Assembly: GCF_038005985.1 (NCBI RefSeq) | Contig: NZ_JBBOUI010000001.1 | Coordinates: 3,812,501-3,876,500 of the forward strand | Direction: 5' to 3' | Source of the DNA: Solibacillus sp. FSL R7-0682 | GTDB lineage: Bacteria > Bacillota > Bacilli > Bacillales_A > Planococcaceae | Length of the DNA stretch: 64,000 bases | Shown: positions 16,644 to 25,254 of the stretch, piece by piece | How positions within the stretch are numbered: the stretch's first letter is position 1 | How the letters are laid out: every line of letters begins with the position of its first letter | The notes under the pieces: generated by a model | Told to the model about the DNA's origin: nothing | Database searches by the model: none | Seen by the model: the letters and a program-made list of their open reading frames with translations, nothing else | Position numbers and translations under genes: made by a program

Positions 16644-16669
16644 CTCCACTACCAAATAGTGGGGTTTTA
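16644..16669 (+). terminator. terminator of the Kiwa-like pair
   Basis: The hairpin CTCCACTA / TAGTGGGG is followed by TTTTATT, immediately after the stop codon of the membrane protein gene. Confidence 0.8.
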
Positions 16670-16683
16670 TTATATACTAAAAA

Positions 16684-16697
16684 CGAACAAATGTTCT
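16684..16697. promoter_or_regulatory. LexA (SOS) box-like dyad upstream of immA
   Basis: CGAACAAATGTTCT differs by one base from the Gram-positive LexA consensus CGAAC-N4-GTTCG. It lies 26 bases before the ImmA start, where a LexA or prophage repressor could block transcription. Confidence 0.55.
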
Positions 16698-16722
16698 TAT
16701 TTGTATTACTGGAGATGATTAA

Positions 16723-17217
16723 ATGGCTACACATTACACGCACACAGAAGATTACATAAAAACACTTTATTTAAAATTAGACATTAAAAAGCCACAGGAA
16801 CTTAAATTTCAATCAATCGCCGAACAGCTAGGAATACACGTTTTTTACTGGCCAGACGCAAGCCAGGCGCTTTTTACAGGAAGTAAAGCGTTCATTTTAC
16901 TAAATGAAAAGCTAACACCACAGCAACAATGGGAGGAATTTTGCCACGAACTTAGCCATGTTTTATTCCACGTTGGTAATCAAAGTAAGATTCCTACGAG
17001 GTTTATCGAATACCAAGAAGCCAAAGCTAACATTTTCATGTACCACGCAGCTATCCCTACCTTCATGTTAGATCAATTACATATCTATCACTTAGATATT
17101 GAAACGGTATATGAGGTAGAGAAGCTGTTCAATGTTACTCGCGAGTTTGCGGTAAAGCGTTTAGAACAATACATAAATAAAAAATTGTCATACCAATATG
17201 GAATTGTCAGTTTTTAA
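16723..17217 (+). CDS. ImmA/IrrE family metallopeptidase
   Basis: A 164-residue zinc protease of the COG2856 family with active-site HELSH (residues 75-79) and a downstream Glu (about 99, EYQEAKAN) as third ligand. In ICEBs1 and many prophages ImmA cleaves the ImmR repressor to induce excision. No ImmR-like helix-turn-helix gene is present next to it, so its substrate is either lost or encoded elsewhere. A GGAGATG ribosome site precedes it; the integrase follows 38 bp downstream on the same strand. Confidence 0.88.
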   Translation: MATHYTHTEDYIKTLYLKLDIKKPQELKFQSIAEQLGIHVFYWPDASQALFTGSKAFILLNEKLTPQQQWEEFCHELSHVLFHVGNQSKIPTRFIEYQEAKANIFMYHAAIPTFMLDQLHIYHLDIETVYEVEKLFNVTREFAVKRLEQYINKKLSYQYGIVSF

Positions 17218-17255
17218 TAATATCTTGTCAAATATATTCAGAGGAGGTTTTAATA

Positions 17256-18287
17256 ATGAAAAATCCAAATGGATATGGCTCTGTTTTTAAATTAAGCGGT
17301 AAACGACGAAAACCTTTTGCTGTACGCGTAACAGCTGGGTATACAGATACGGGGAAACAAAAATACGAATACTTAGGTTACTATGAAAAACGAGATCAAG
17401 CTATGATGGCACTAGCTGAATACAATAAAAGCCCGTTTGACATTACAAAGGCAAAAACAACTTTTGCAGAAGTTTATGATTCAATGATGAAAGAAAAATA
17501 TCCTGATGGGCCAAATGAAAAGGAGCGTTCAAATTGGAATGGTTACAACGCTTCCTACAAAAGTGCGGAAAGGCTACACCATTTGAAGTTTATAGATATT
17601 AGAAAGAATGATTTACAAGAAATTATCACGGCTTCAACTAAATCACACGGCACAAAACGGAAAATAAAAGTTTTGTTCAATCAAATGTTTAAATATGCAA
17701 TGGAACAAGATCTTGTAACAAAGGATTATTCGGTTTTTGTTGATGTCGGTAAAAATGACTCTGGTACTTATCGCAAGCCATTTAATGATGTTGAAATTAA
17801 AGCACTTTGGGACAACGTAGAACGTTTAGAATTTATTGAGCTAATATTAGTGTTAATTTATACAGGGTTGCGTCCAGGAGAGCTTTTAGAAGTTAAATTA
17901 GAGGATATAAATATTAAAGAAAGATATTTACGTGGTGGATTTAAAACGGAAGCTGGAACGAATCGTTTAATTCCACTAAATAAAAAAATACTGCCATTTC
18001 TTGAAAAACGAATGAACGCCCAACAATATTTAGTCGTAAATTCTAAAGGTCAGCAAATGTCCTATCATAACTTCCACTACGATCATTTTAAGAAAATAAT
18101 GGAGCAGCTTAAATTGGAGCATAAGCCACATGATTGCCGCCATACGTTTGCAACATTAATGGATAATGCAGATGCAAATAAATTATCGATTAAGCGCATT
18201 ATGGGCCATGCATCAAAAGACATCACTGATAAGGTATATACACATAAAGATATTACACAATTATTAGCTGCTATCGATTTAATTTAG
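17256..18287 (+). CDS. int: tyrosine recombinase integrase
   Basis: A 343-residue phage integrase with an N-terminal AP2-like arm-binding domain (about 1-62), SAM-like core-binding domain (about 65-165) and catalytic domain. Catalytic residues visible: Arg206 (TGLRPGE), Lys230, His292 and Arg295 (HDCRHTF), His318 (MGHAS), and the nucleophile Tyr328 (KVYTH). The full set suggests an active enzyme. AGGAGG lies 7 bases upstream of the start. Its att site is the rpsI end 165 bp downstream. No excisionase is recognisable. Confidence 0.96.
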   Translation: MKNPNGYGSVFKLSGKRRKPFAVRVTAGYTDTGKQKYEYLGYYEKRDQAMMALAEYNKSPFDITKAKTTFAEVYDSMMKEKYPDGPNEKERSNWNGYNASYKSAERLHHLKFIDIRKNDLQEIITASTKSHGTKRKIKVLFNQMFKYAMEQDLVTKDYSVFVDVGKNDSGTYRKPFNDVEIKALWDNVERLEFIELILVLIYTGLRPGELLEVKLEDINIKERYLRGGFKTEAGTNRLIPLNKKILPFLEKRMNAQQYLVVNSKGQQMSYHNFHYDHFKKIMEQLKLEHKPHDCRHTFATLMDNADANKLSIKRIMGHASKDITDKVYTHKDITQLLAAIDLI

Positions 18288-18309
18288 CAGCTATTCATTT
18301 AAAAAAGTT

Positions 18310-18346
18310 TGTGTATTACTTGTGTATTATGTGTATATTACGTGTA
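18310..18346. repeat. integrase arm-type repeats
   Basis: Tandem copies TGTGTATTAC (18310-18319), TGTGTATTAT (18321-18330) and TGTGTATATTAC (18330-18341), then CGTGTA, lie between the integrase stop and the att core. A near copy, TTTGTATATTAC, lies 35 bp inside the other att site. The spacing and placement fit binding sites of the integrase N-terminal domain. Confidence 0.65.
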
Positions 18347-18393
18347 CTTATCCACAGGTTTTTACACAACTTTTGTAAGCTATGAAAATAGAT

Positions 18394-18428
18394 AAAAACC
18401 CTGCAAACGCAATGGTTGCAGGGTTTTT
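18394..18428. terminator. terminator at the right end of the element
   Basis: The hairpin AAAACCCTGCAA / TTGCAGGGTTTTT is symmetrical and can serve both the integrase and rpsI. It lies inside the element, so rpsI now uses an element-borne terminator. Confidence 0.85.
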
Positions 18429-18451
18429 GTTGAAACGAATAGTTTGAAAAA

Positions 18452-18469
18452 ATTAACGTTTTGAGAACT
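18452..18469. repeat. att site, right copy in rpsI
   Basis: ATTAACGTTTTGAGAACT, identical to 10373-10390. It covers the last five sense codons and the stop codon of rpsI, so the gene stays intact after integration. Confidence 0.9.
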
Positions 18470-18845
18470 GAGGTGCACGACGAGCGCCGCGTAAACCTGG
18501 TTTTTTACGTTCTTTCATACGAGAATCACGAGTTAATAGACCCGCAGCTTTTAAAGCTGGACGGAAATCTGGATCAACTTGTAATAATGCACGAGCGATA
18601 CCGTGACGGATTGCACCAGCTTGACCAGTGAAACCACCACCGTTTACGTTTACGTGTACGTCATAAGAACCTTTAGTTTCAGTTGCTTCTAATGGTTGGT
18701 TGATGATTAATAATAAAGTTTCGTATGGTAGGTAATCAGCAACGTCACGGTTGTTGATTACGATTTTGCCTTCGCCTGGTACTAAACGTACGCGGGCAGT
18801 TGAGCTTTTACGGCGACCTGTGCCGATGTATTGTACTTGTGCCAA
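18453..18845 (-). CDS. rpsI: 30S ribosomal protein S9
   Basis: A 130-residue full-length S9 ending in the conserved basic tail PQFSKR that reaches toward P-site tRNA. It starts with TTG after TAGGAGGAA. It is co-transcribed after rplM (29-bp gap). The last codons double as the attachment site of the neighbouring element; the coding sequence is not altered by it. Confidence 0.97.
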   Translation of the reverse strand: MAQVQYIGTGRRKSSTARVRLVPGEGKIVINNRDVADYLPYETLLLIINQPLEATETKGSYDVHVNVNGGGFTGQAGAIRHGIARALLQVDPDFRPALKAAGLLTRDSRMKERKKPGLRGARRAPQFSKR

Positions 18846-18874
18846 AGTTATTTCCTCCTATTATGATTTATTAA

Positions 18875-19312
18875 TTAACCACGTAGCTCGTAAGCTTCTG
18901 GTTTTTGTGCAGCATGTGGATGCTCAGAACCAGCGTAAACGTTCAGTTTAGAGAACATTTGACGACCTAAAGAGTTCTTTGGAAGCATACCTTTGATTGC
19001 TAATTCAAGCATTTGAGTTGGGTATTTTTCTTTCATTTCACCCGCTGTACGTTGTTTTAAACCACCAGCGAATTGAGTGTGACGGTAGTAAATTTTATCT
19101 TGTAATTTTTTACCTGTTAACTCAATTTTTTCAGCGTTGATGATGATCACGTGATCTCCTGTGTCAACGTTTGGTGTGAAAGTTGGTTTATGTTTACCAC
19201 GTAAAATAGCAGCTACTTCAGAAGCTAAACGACCTAATGTTTGGCCTTCTGCGTCAACTACTAACCATTTACGTTCTACTTCTTGGCCTTTAGCCATGAA
19301 AGTTGTGCGCAT
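18875..19312 (-). CDS. rplM: 50S ribosomal protein L13
   Basis: A 145-residue full-length L13 ([34 protein letters not shown]). First gene of the rplM-rpsI operon, preceded by TAGGAGGAT, a promoter and a leader that probably mediates L13 feedback. Confidence 0.97.
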   Translation of the reverse strand: MRTTFMAKGQEVERKWLVVDAEGQTLGRLASEVAAILRGKHKPTFTPNVDTGDHVIIINAEKIELTGKKLQDKIYYRHTQFAGGLKQRTAGEMKEKYPTQMLELAIKGMLPKNSLGRQMFSKLNVYAGSEHPHAAQKPEAYELRG

Positions 19313-19410
19313 GTTTGTATCCTCCTAATCGATATAAAATTACCGTTATTTTTCATTATATACACTTATAAGTTTTCGGGGCTTATTTTGTGGTGGTAAT
19401 GAAAATACCA
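19313..19410 (-). promoter_or_regulatory. rplM 5' leader, likely L13 autoregulatory structure
   Basis: The transcript begins near 19410. Its first part, GGTATTTTCATTACC (19395-19409), can fold on itself or pair with TAATGAAAAATA (about 19345-19356) further down. Such competing helices are typical of the L13 leader known in Bacillales. The assignment is inferred from position and pairing; the remainder of the 276-bp gap up to truA shows no gene. Confidence 0.55.
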
Positions 19411-19416
19411 TACATC

Positions 19417-19445
19417 ATCATATAATGTATTGAGTTAGAAGTCAA
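19417..19445 (-). promoter_or_regulatory. rplM-rpsI promoter
   Basis: -35 TTGACT (19440-19445), 17-bp spacer, -10 TATGAT (19417-19422), reading toward rplM. Confidence 0.85.
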
Positions 19446-19588
19446 GATATTTAATTGAACACCTGGAGATGTTGTTAACCCTATTTATCGAGCTATTTTA
19501 ACCTCTTAACTTACCTCGTTTTAAATTTATTTCATATTTTTTATTCACATGAATTTCACTAATTAGGTTTTTATAGCCCTTGTTTTTC

Positions 19589-20338
19589 TTAAGCTCTATC
19601 ATAAAATACTTCTTCTAAATAGAGTCCGTGCGCCGGTGCTGTTTTTCCTGCTTGCCCTCGTTCTTTTGAGGCAATTGTTGCAGCAATAGAATGGACTTGT
19701 CGTCTTCCTGTTCCGACTTCCCATAGCGTACCTGCAATAATACGTACCATATTATATAAAAAGCCGTTTCCTGCAATCGTCATATGTAGCTCCTCACCAT
19801 GCCACTCGAGCTTTAATGAATGAACTGTTCGTACTTTATCAACTACACTCGTATTGGCCGCGCAAAAGCAGCTAAAATCATGCTCCCCTAAAATTGCCTC
19901 TGCCGCCTTTTGCATCGCTTCTACATTTGGTTTAATCCCATTCGTTTCAACCGTATACAAACGTCTAAAGGGACTCTGTACAGCATTACAATCCCAAATA
20001 TAACGGTAGCGCTTGCCCGACACATCATAGCGAGCATGGAAATCATCGGCTACTTGTTCAATTTGTAAAACTCGAATATCTCGAGGTAGCTGAACGTTAA
20101 GTGCCTTCATATATTTCTCAGTAGGAATCGATAAAGATGTGTCAAAATGAATGACTTGTCCCGTTGCATGAACACGTGCATCGGTACGCCCACTTGCCGT
20201 AATCTTCACCGTAGTTCCTTTATGCATCACGGCGAGCACCTTTTCAATTTCAGACTGTACCGTACGTTTTCCCGGCTGTACTTGATAGCCGGCAAATTGA
20301 GTACCGTCATAACTAATCGTTGCCTTTAATCTTGTCAT
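19589..20338 (-). CDS. truA: tRNA pseudouridine(38-40) synthase TruA
   Basis: A 249-residue enzyme that converts U38-U40 of the tRNA anticodon arm to pseudouridine. The catalytic Asp lies in SGRTDARVHA, and YDGTQFAGYQ and NGFLYNMVRIIAG are conserved family segments. It follows ecfT after 12 bp, so it is transcribed with the ECF transporter genes as in Bacillus. Confidence 0.97.
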   Translation of the reverse strand: MTRLKATISYDGTQFAGYQVQPGKRTVQSEIEKVLAVMHKGTTVKITASGRTDARVHATGQVIHFDTSLSIPTEKYMKALNVQLPRDIRVLQIEQVADDFHARYDVSGKRYRYIWDCNAVQSPFRRLYTVETNGIKPNVEAMQKAAEAILGEHDFSCFCAANTSVVDKVRTVHSLKLEWHGEELHMTIAGNGFLYNMVRIIAGTLWEVGTGRRQVHSIAATIASKERGQAGKTAPAHGLYLEEVFYDRA

Positions 20339-20350
20339 CTTTCTACTCCT

Positions 20351-21148
20351 TTAGCTTCGTAACATCCATAAGCAAACAGCAACAACAAGAAGTACAACTA
20401 GGCTTAATGAATCCTTCATATCCCATTTTAGCTGACGATATCTTGTACGACCTTCACCACCGCGGTAGCCTCGCACTTCCATCGCTGTAGCTAAATCTTC
20501 TGCTCGCTTAAAGGCACTTACAAACAGCGGAACTAAAAGTGGTACAACGGCCTTTAAACGATCTTTTATAGGGCCCGCACTTAAATCCGATCCTCGAGCC
20601 ATTTGTGCCTTCATAATTTTATCCGTCTCATCCATTAACGTTGGAATGAAGCGCAATGAAATTGACATCATAAGCGCTAACTCATGTACCGGTAGCTTTA
20701 TTTTCTTCAATGGATGTAATAATGTCTCCAAACCATCCGTAATCGAAATAGGTGATGTCGTTAACGTTAAAATGGATGTAATAAACACTAAAACTAAAAA
20801 GCGTACTGAAATAAATATACCTTGCCGTAAGCCTTCTTCATAAATTTTCATAAATCCTAAATCTAATAGTACAGCACCTTCTTTTGTCATAATTAAATGT
20901 AAAATAAGGGTGAATGCCATTAGAAAGATGACTGGCTTTAATCCATTTATTAAAAAGTACAGACGGATACGTGATAGTAGTATGACAAATAACGTAAACG
21001 CTAGCAGTAGTGCATAGGTTACAACGTTATTAGCTAAAAACACAATAATAATAAAGGCAAATACAAACGACAATTTTGAGCGTGGATCTAATTGATGTAC
21101 AAAAGAATTACCTGGAATGTAACGACCAAAAATCATTTTCTCCATCAT
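20351..21148 (-). CDS. ecfT: energy-coupling factor transporter membrane protein EcfT
   Basis: A 265-residue membrane subunit with about five to six helices and the two Ala-Arg-Gly coupling motifs (AQMARGSDL and AMEVRGYRG) that dock on the ATPases. It links EcfA1/EcfA2 to interchangeable substrate-binding S components for vitamins. Its start overlaps the end of ecfA2 by 4 bp. Confidence 0.95.
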   Translation of the reverse strand: MMEKMIFGRYIPGNSFVHQLDPRSKLSFVFAFIIIVFLANNVVTYALLLAFTLFVILLSRIRLYFLINGLKPVIFLMAFTLILHLIMTKEGAVLLDLGFMKIYEEGLRQGIFISVRFLVLVFITSILTLTTSPISITDGLETLLHPLKKIKLPVHELALMMSISLRFIPTLMDETDKIMKAQMARGSDLSAGPIKDRLKAVVPLLVPLFVSAFKRAEDLATAMEVRGYRGGEGRTRYRQLKWDMKDSLSLVVLLVVAVCLWMLRS

Positions 21149-22017
21149 TGGTCATCACGCTCTTTTCTTATAGCTTGTCCTAATTCGTGCGCAAGCTCTT
21201 CTTCCGTCAAGCACACTTTCGCTAATTTTTTATGCATCATTTGCTCAATCTTTTGCTGGAAGCGCACAATACGAGGTGGCTCTAAACGGTACTTAGCTAA
21301 CGCTTCGCTATCTGCAAAAATGTCACGTGGTTCACCTGTTAATACACAGCGTCCTTCATGCATAATTGCAATTCGGTCTGCATAGCGTGCTGCGTCTTCC
21401 ATACTATGTGTAACTAAAATCGTTGTTAATCCTCGACTTTTATGCAAGTCATAAAATAAATCCATTATTTCCTTTTGCCCGCGAGGATCTAGGCCTGCAG
21501 TCGGCTCATCTAATACAATCACTTCCGGTTCCATTGCAAGCACGCCTGCAATTGCAACACGGCGCATTTGCCCACCTGACAGGTCAAACGGAGACTTTTC
21601 TAATACACTCTCCGGTAAGCCAACAAGCTTAATTAAATTACGCGCGCGCTTTTCTGCATCCTTTTCCGAAACACCAAAATTCATCGGGCCAAACATAATA
21701 TCCTTTAAAACAGTCTCTTCAAACAACTGATGTTCTGGAAACTGGAACACAATACCTACTTTTTGACGAATAGGTTTTAATTCTTTTTGCTTTTTCCCAG
21801 CTTCAATCGTCCGGTCACCAATTATTACAGTTCCACTTGAAGGCTTTAATAAACCATTGAAATGCTGTAGTATTGTTGATTTACCCGAACCTGTATGCCC
21901 AATTATCGCCTGGTACGTACCACTAGGAATCATTAAATCTACATGGTGAAGGGCGTATTTTTCAAATGGTGTCCCCTTTGAATATGCGTATTCTACTTGT
22001 TGAAGTTGGATGTCCAT
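21145..22017 (-). CDS. ecfA2: energy-coupling factor ATPase EcfA2
   Basis: A 290-residue ABC ATPase: Walker A GHTGSGKST, signature LSGGQMRR, Walker B VIVLDEPTAGLDP, H-loop VTHSMED. The C-terminal extension is typical of ECF ATPases. It pairs with EcfA1 and overlaps that gene by 25 bp. Confidence 0.95.
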   Translation of the reverse strand: MDIQLQQVEYAYSKGTPFEKYALHHVDLMIPSGTYQAIIGHTGSGKSTILQHFNGLLKPSSGTVIIGDRTIEAGKKQKELKPIRQKVGIVFQFPEHQLFEETVLKDIMFGPMNFGVSEKDAEKRARNLIKLVGLPESVLEKSPFDLSGGQMRRVAIAGVLAMEPEVIVLDEPTAGLDPRGQKEIMDLFYDLHKSRGLTTILVTHSMEDAARYADRIAIMHEGRCVLTGEPRDIFADSEALAKYRLEPPRIVRFQQKIEQMMHKKLAKVCLTEEELAHELGQAIRKERDDQ

Positions 22018-22838
22018 AAATCATTCACCAGCTCTTCTTCTGTCATATGTTGTCCTACAAGCTGTACACCTTGAGCTTGTAAAAGTTTTGTCATGCGCAT
22101 TGCAAATGGTAAATCAAGACCAAACTCAATTAACTCATTACCTAATGCAAAAATCTCCGAGGGTGTACCTTCCGCATACTTTTTACCATCATTCATAAAA
22201 ATCACACGGTCAGCTAACAACGCCTCTTCCAAGTCATGCGTGATTGATATTACTGTTAAACCAATGTGCTCACGTAGTACTTGCACTGTTTTTAACACTT
22301 CGTCCCTTCCTTGTGGATCGAGCATCGAAGTCGCTTCATCTAATATTAAAAGTTGTGGGTGCATTGCTAGTGCTCCAGCAATGGCAACGCGTTGCTTTTG
22401 ACCACCTGATAAATAATGCGGCTCATGATTAATAAAGCCATCCATCTTTACTTGCTTTAAAGATTCATGCACACGTTGTACCATTTCTTCATAAGGTACG
22501 CCGTTGTTTTCAAGTGAAAATGCGACATCATCCTGTACAGTTGCACCTACAAATTGATTATCTGGATTTTGAAATACCATTCCGATTTGAGAACGAATAT
22601 CCCATAGATTCTCTTCTGTTAGCACGTCATGCTTAATACGTACTTCTCCTTGCTCTGGAAATAGTAAACCGCTCATTAATTTTGCCATTGTTGATTTACC
22701 AGAACCGTTATGTCCTACAATCGCAATCCATTCACCCTTGTGAATCGAAAAGGATACATTTTGAACAGCTTTACGTGCTTCTGGCTGATCTGGCGTATAT
22801 GAAAATGTTACGTCATTGAATGATAAAATCTCTGTCAC
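21993..22838 (-). CDS. ecfA1: energy-coupling factor ATPase EcfA1
   Basis: A 281-residue ABC ATPase with Walker A GHNGSGKST, signature LSGGQKQR, Walker B LLILDEATSMLDP and H-loop ITHDLEE. It starts with GTG after a GGGGAAAAG site. First gene of the ecfA1-ecfA2-ecfT-truA unit that powers group II ECF vitamin uptake. Confidence 0.95.
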   Translation of the reverse strand: MTEILSFNDVTFSYTPDQPEARKAVQNVSFSIHKGEWIAIVGHNGSGKSTMAKLMSGLLFPEQGEVRIKHDVLTEENLWDIRSQIGMVFQNPDNQFVGATVQDDVAFSLENNGVPYEEMVQRVHESLKQVKMDGFINHEPHYLSGGQKQRVAIAGALAMHPQLLILDEATSMLDPQGRDEVLKTVQVLREHIGLTVISITHDLEEALLADRVIFMNDGKKYAEGTPSEIFALGNELIEFGLDLPFAMRMTKLLQAQGVQLVGQHMTEEELVNDLWTSNFNK

Positions 22839-23251
22839 GCGTGTCTTTTCCCCTCTCTATTCTCTGCTCTACAAATAACTTACACAATTTTTCTATGTGC
22901 CGCTACCTTTCCCCAGGAAATAATAACAGACATATATAAAAATAAAGCACGTTTTCAAACAAGTCGGACTCATAGGCCACCTATTTAAACGTACTTTATG
23001 TTTGCATATGTATAAATGGAAGTGAGGTGCTCAAACCTCCATTCCAATTAAAATAAAAAAGCGCGCACCTCATTCAGAGAAATGCGCTTGTCGTTACATT
23101 TACAAGGTGACGAGGTGCTCAAGCCTAGCCACCTGATGAATGAGGTGCGGAGAGCTAAACGAGACGCCAGCATAACATGCTCCGCTCATCATAACGCTCA
23201 GCTTAATTATTGTCGTATAAATCATTTTAATAAAAGCACACGTATATGCTT
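22839..23251. other. structured intergenic region between ecfA1 and rplQ
   Basis: No gene seen. The region contains imperfect hairpins: GGAAGTGAGGT / ACCTCCATTCC (23019-23046), and on the minus strand GCGCA / TGCGC followed by GCTTTTTT (about 23066-23097), which looks like a terminator. The words GAGGTGCTCAA and ATGAGGTG recur at 23023, 23111 and 23149. It presumably contains the ecfA1 promoter; no known riboswitch was recognised. Confidence 0.5.
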
Positions 23252-23300
23252 AAGAAAAAAGAGGGGTGCGGGTTCAACCGGTGAACCGGACACCCCTCTT
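23252..23300 (-). terminator. terminator after rplQ
   Basis: A long stem (GAGGGGTG...CACCCCTC with inner CCGGTTCA pairing) is followed on the minus strand by TTTTTTCTT. It ends the S10-spc-alpha transcription unit. Confidence 0.92.
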
Positions 23301-23316
23301 CACCATTTCGTTAGAA

Positions 23317-23694
23317 TTAAACTAATTCGATAACTACTACAGGTGCGCCGTCTCCACGACGAGGACCTACTTTAAGAATACGAGTGTAACCACCTTGACG
23401 CTCTGCATAACGTGGTGCGATATCGTCAAATAATTTTTGAAGTGCGAAAACAGTTTTTTCTTCTTCGCCTTCTCCAACTGTTACTAGCTCACGACGGATG
23501 AATGCAGCCGCTTGACGACGAGCATGTAAATCACCGCGTTTACCTAAAGTAATCATTTTCTCAACAGCTTTACGAGTTTCTTTAGCACGCGCTTCAGTAG
23601 TTTCGATGCGCTCGTTGATGATTAAATCAGTAGCTAAGTCACGTAATAATGCTTTACGTTGAGAACTTGTACGACCAAGTTTTCTGTAACCCAT
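23317..23694 (-). CDS. rplQ: 50S ribosomal protein L17
   Basis: A 125-residue full-length L17 ([19 protein letters not shown]). Last gene of the long ribosomal unit, 55 bp after rpoA, followed by a strong terminator. Confidence 0.97.
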   Translation of the reverse strand: MGYRKLGRTSSQRKALLRDLATDLIINERIETTEARAKETRKAVEKMITLGKRGDLHARRQAAAFIRRELVTVGEGEEEKTVFALQKLFDDIAPRYAERQGGYTRILKVGPRRGDGAPVVVIELV

Positions 23695-23749
23695 GGACGT
23701 TTCCCTCCTTTATTTGTATCTGATCTAGCTAAATTTTATAATTTTTCGC

Positions 23750-24694
23750 TTAGTCTTCTTTACGTAATCCTAAACCAAGCTCTTCTAACTTATGCTTAAC
23801 TTCTTCTAAAGACTTACGACCTAAGTTACGTACTTTCATCATATCGTCTTCTGACTTATTAGCTAACTCTAATACCGTATTGATACCAGCGCGCTTTAAG
23901 CAGTTATAAGAACGAACAGAAAGATCAAGCTCTTCGATAGTCATCTCTAATACTTTTTCTTTTTGATCTTCTTCTTTTTCGACCATGATTTCAGCAGTTT
24001 GTGCTTCGTTCGTCATGCCTACGAAGATATTTAAATGCTCAGTTAAAATTTTCGCTCCTAGCGAAATCGCCTCTTTTGGACCGATGCTGCCATCTGTCCA
24101 CACATCAAGTGATAACTTGTCGTAGTCAGAATTTTGTCCAACACGAGTGTTTTCAACTTGGAAGTTGACGCGTGAAACTGGAGTGTAAATAGAGTCGATC
24201 GGGATCACGCCGATAGGAAGATCCTCACGTTTGTTTTGATCAGCAGGAGTATAACCACGGCCGCGTTGTGCGTACATACGCATACGTAAGTGACCGTTTT
24301 TAGCGATTGTTGCGATATATAGATCTGGATTTAAAATTTCTACATCACTGTCATGTGTAATGTCAGCAGCCGTAACCGTTCCGTCACCCTTTACATCAAT
24401 CTCAATGACTTTTTCTTCGTCAGAGTAGATTTTTAAAGCAAGCTTTTTCACGTTTAAGATAATTGATGCAACATCTTCTACAACACCTTCTACAGTTGAG
24501 AATTCGTGTAGTACGCCGTCAATTTGAATTGACGTTACAGCAGCTCCAGGTAATGAAGACAAAAGGATACGACGTAGAGAATTACCCAAAGTGTTCCCAT
24601 ATCCACGTTCAAGCGGTTCTACAACAAACTTGCCATACTTGGCATCTTCGCTAATCTCCACTGTTTCAATCTTTGGTTTTTCAATTTCGATCAT
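23750..24694 (-). CDS. rpoA: DNA-directed RNA polymerase subunit alpha
   Basis: A 314-residue alpha subunit: N-terminal dimerisation domain (about 1-230, [20 protein letters not shown]), an acidic linker (KEEDQKEK) and the C-terminal domain (about 245-314) with the helix-hairpin-helix region [12 protein letters not shown] that binds UP elements and activators. Standard position between rpsK and rplQ. Confidence 0.98.
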   Translation of the reverse strand: MIEIEKPKIETVEISEDAKYGKFVVEPLERGYGNTLGNSLRRILLSSLPGAAVTSIQIDGVLHEFSTVEGVVEDVASIILNVKKLALKIYSDEEKVIEIDVKGDGTVTAADITHDSDVEILNPDLYIATIAKNGHLRMRMYAQRGRGYTPADQNKREDLPIGVIPIDSIYTPVSRVNFQVENTRVGQNSDYDKLSLDVWTDGSIGPKEAISLGAKILTEHLNIFVGMTNEAQTAEIMVEKEEDQKEKVLEMTIEELDLSVRSYNCLKRAGINTVLELANKSEDDMMKVRNLGRKSLEEVKHKLEELGLGLRKED

Positions 24695-24838
24695 TCCAAT
24701 TTACCCTCCTTCAAAACATCTAATGTATAGGTTCAAACCATCATAGTTGTCAATCTAAGATAGACTTTATATATGCACAAGACTTTTGCACAAAGAAACA
24801 TGATGTACCTAGAAGATTATACCTCTAAGTTGCACCCA

Positions 24839-25246
<408 letters not shown>

Positions 25247-25254
25247 TTACTTAA

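Larger units (their letters stand above)
10373..18469. mobile_element. integrated prophage remnant in the rpsI 3' end
   Basis: An 8.1-kb element bounded by an 18-bp direct repeat, of which the right copy is the last codons and stop of rpsI. The tyrosine integrase gene lies next to that right end, as expected for a site-specific element. Content from left: three secreted/membrane unknowns, amidase, holin, a membrane/coiled-coil protein, a small tail-adjacent protein, a truncated tail protein, a Kiwa-like pair, ImmA peptidase and integrase. No capsid, terminase, portal, replication or repressor gene is present, so it is a deleted prophage or a satellite-like island. Several cargo genes are far more AT-rich than the flanking ribosomal genes. 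Confidence 0.88.

Noticed and set aside
16723-17217. Type II toxin-antitoxin reading of the HELSH protein
   Set aside because: The ImmA/IrrE peptidase motif and position before the integrase fit a lysogeny peptidase; no small partner antitoxin with a helix-turn-helix is adjacent.
18310-18350. TGTGTATTA repeats as a CRISPR array
   Set aside because: Units are about 10 bp with almost no spacer, only three to four copies and no cas genes; integrase arm sites explain them better.
22839-23251. T-box or vitamin riboswitch upstream of ecfA1
   Set aside because: No T-box AGGGTGGNACCGCG-like sequence and none of the conserved riboswitch cores I know could be found on the minus strand.
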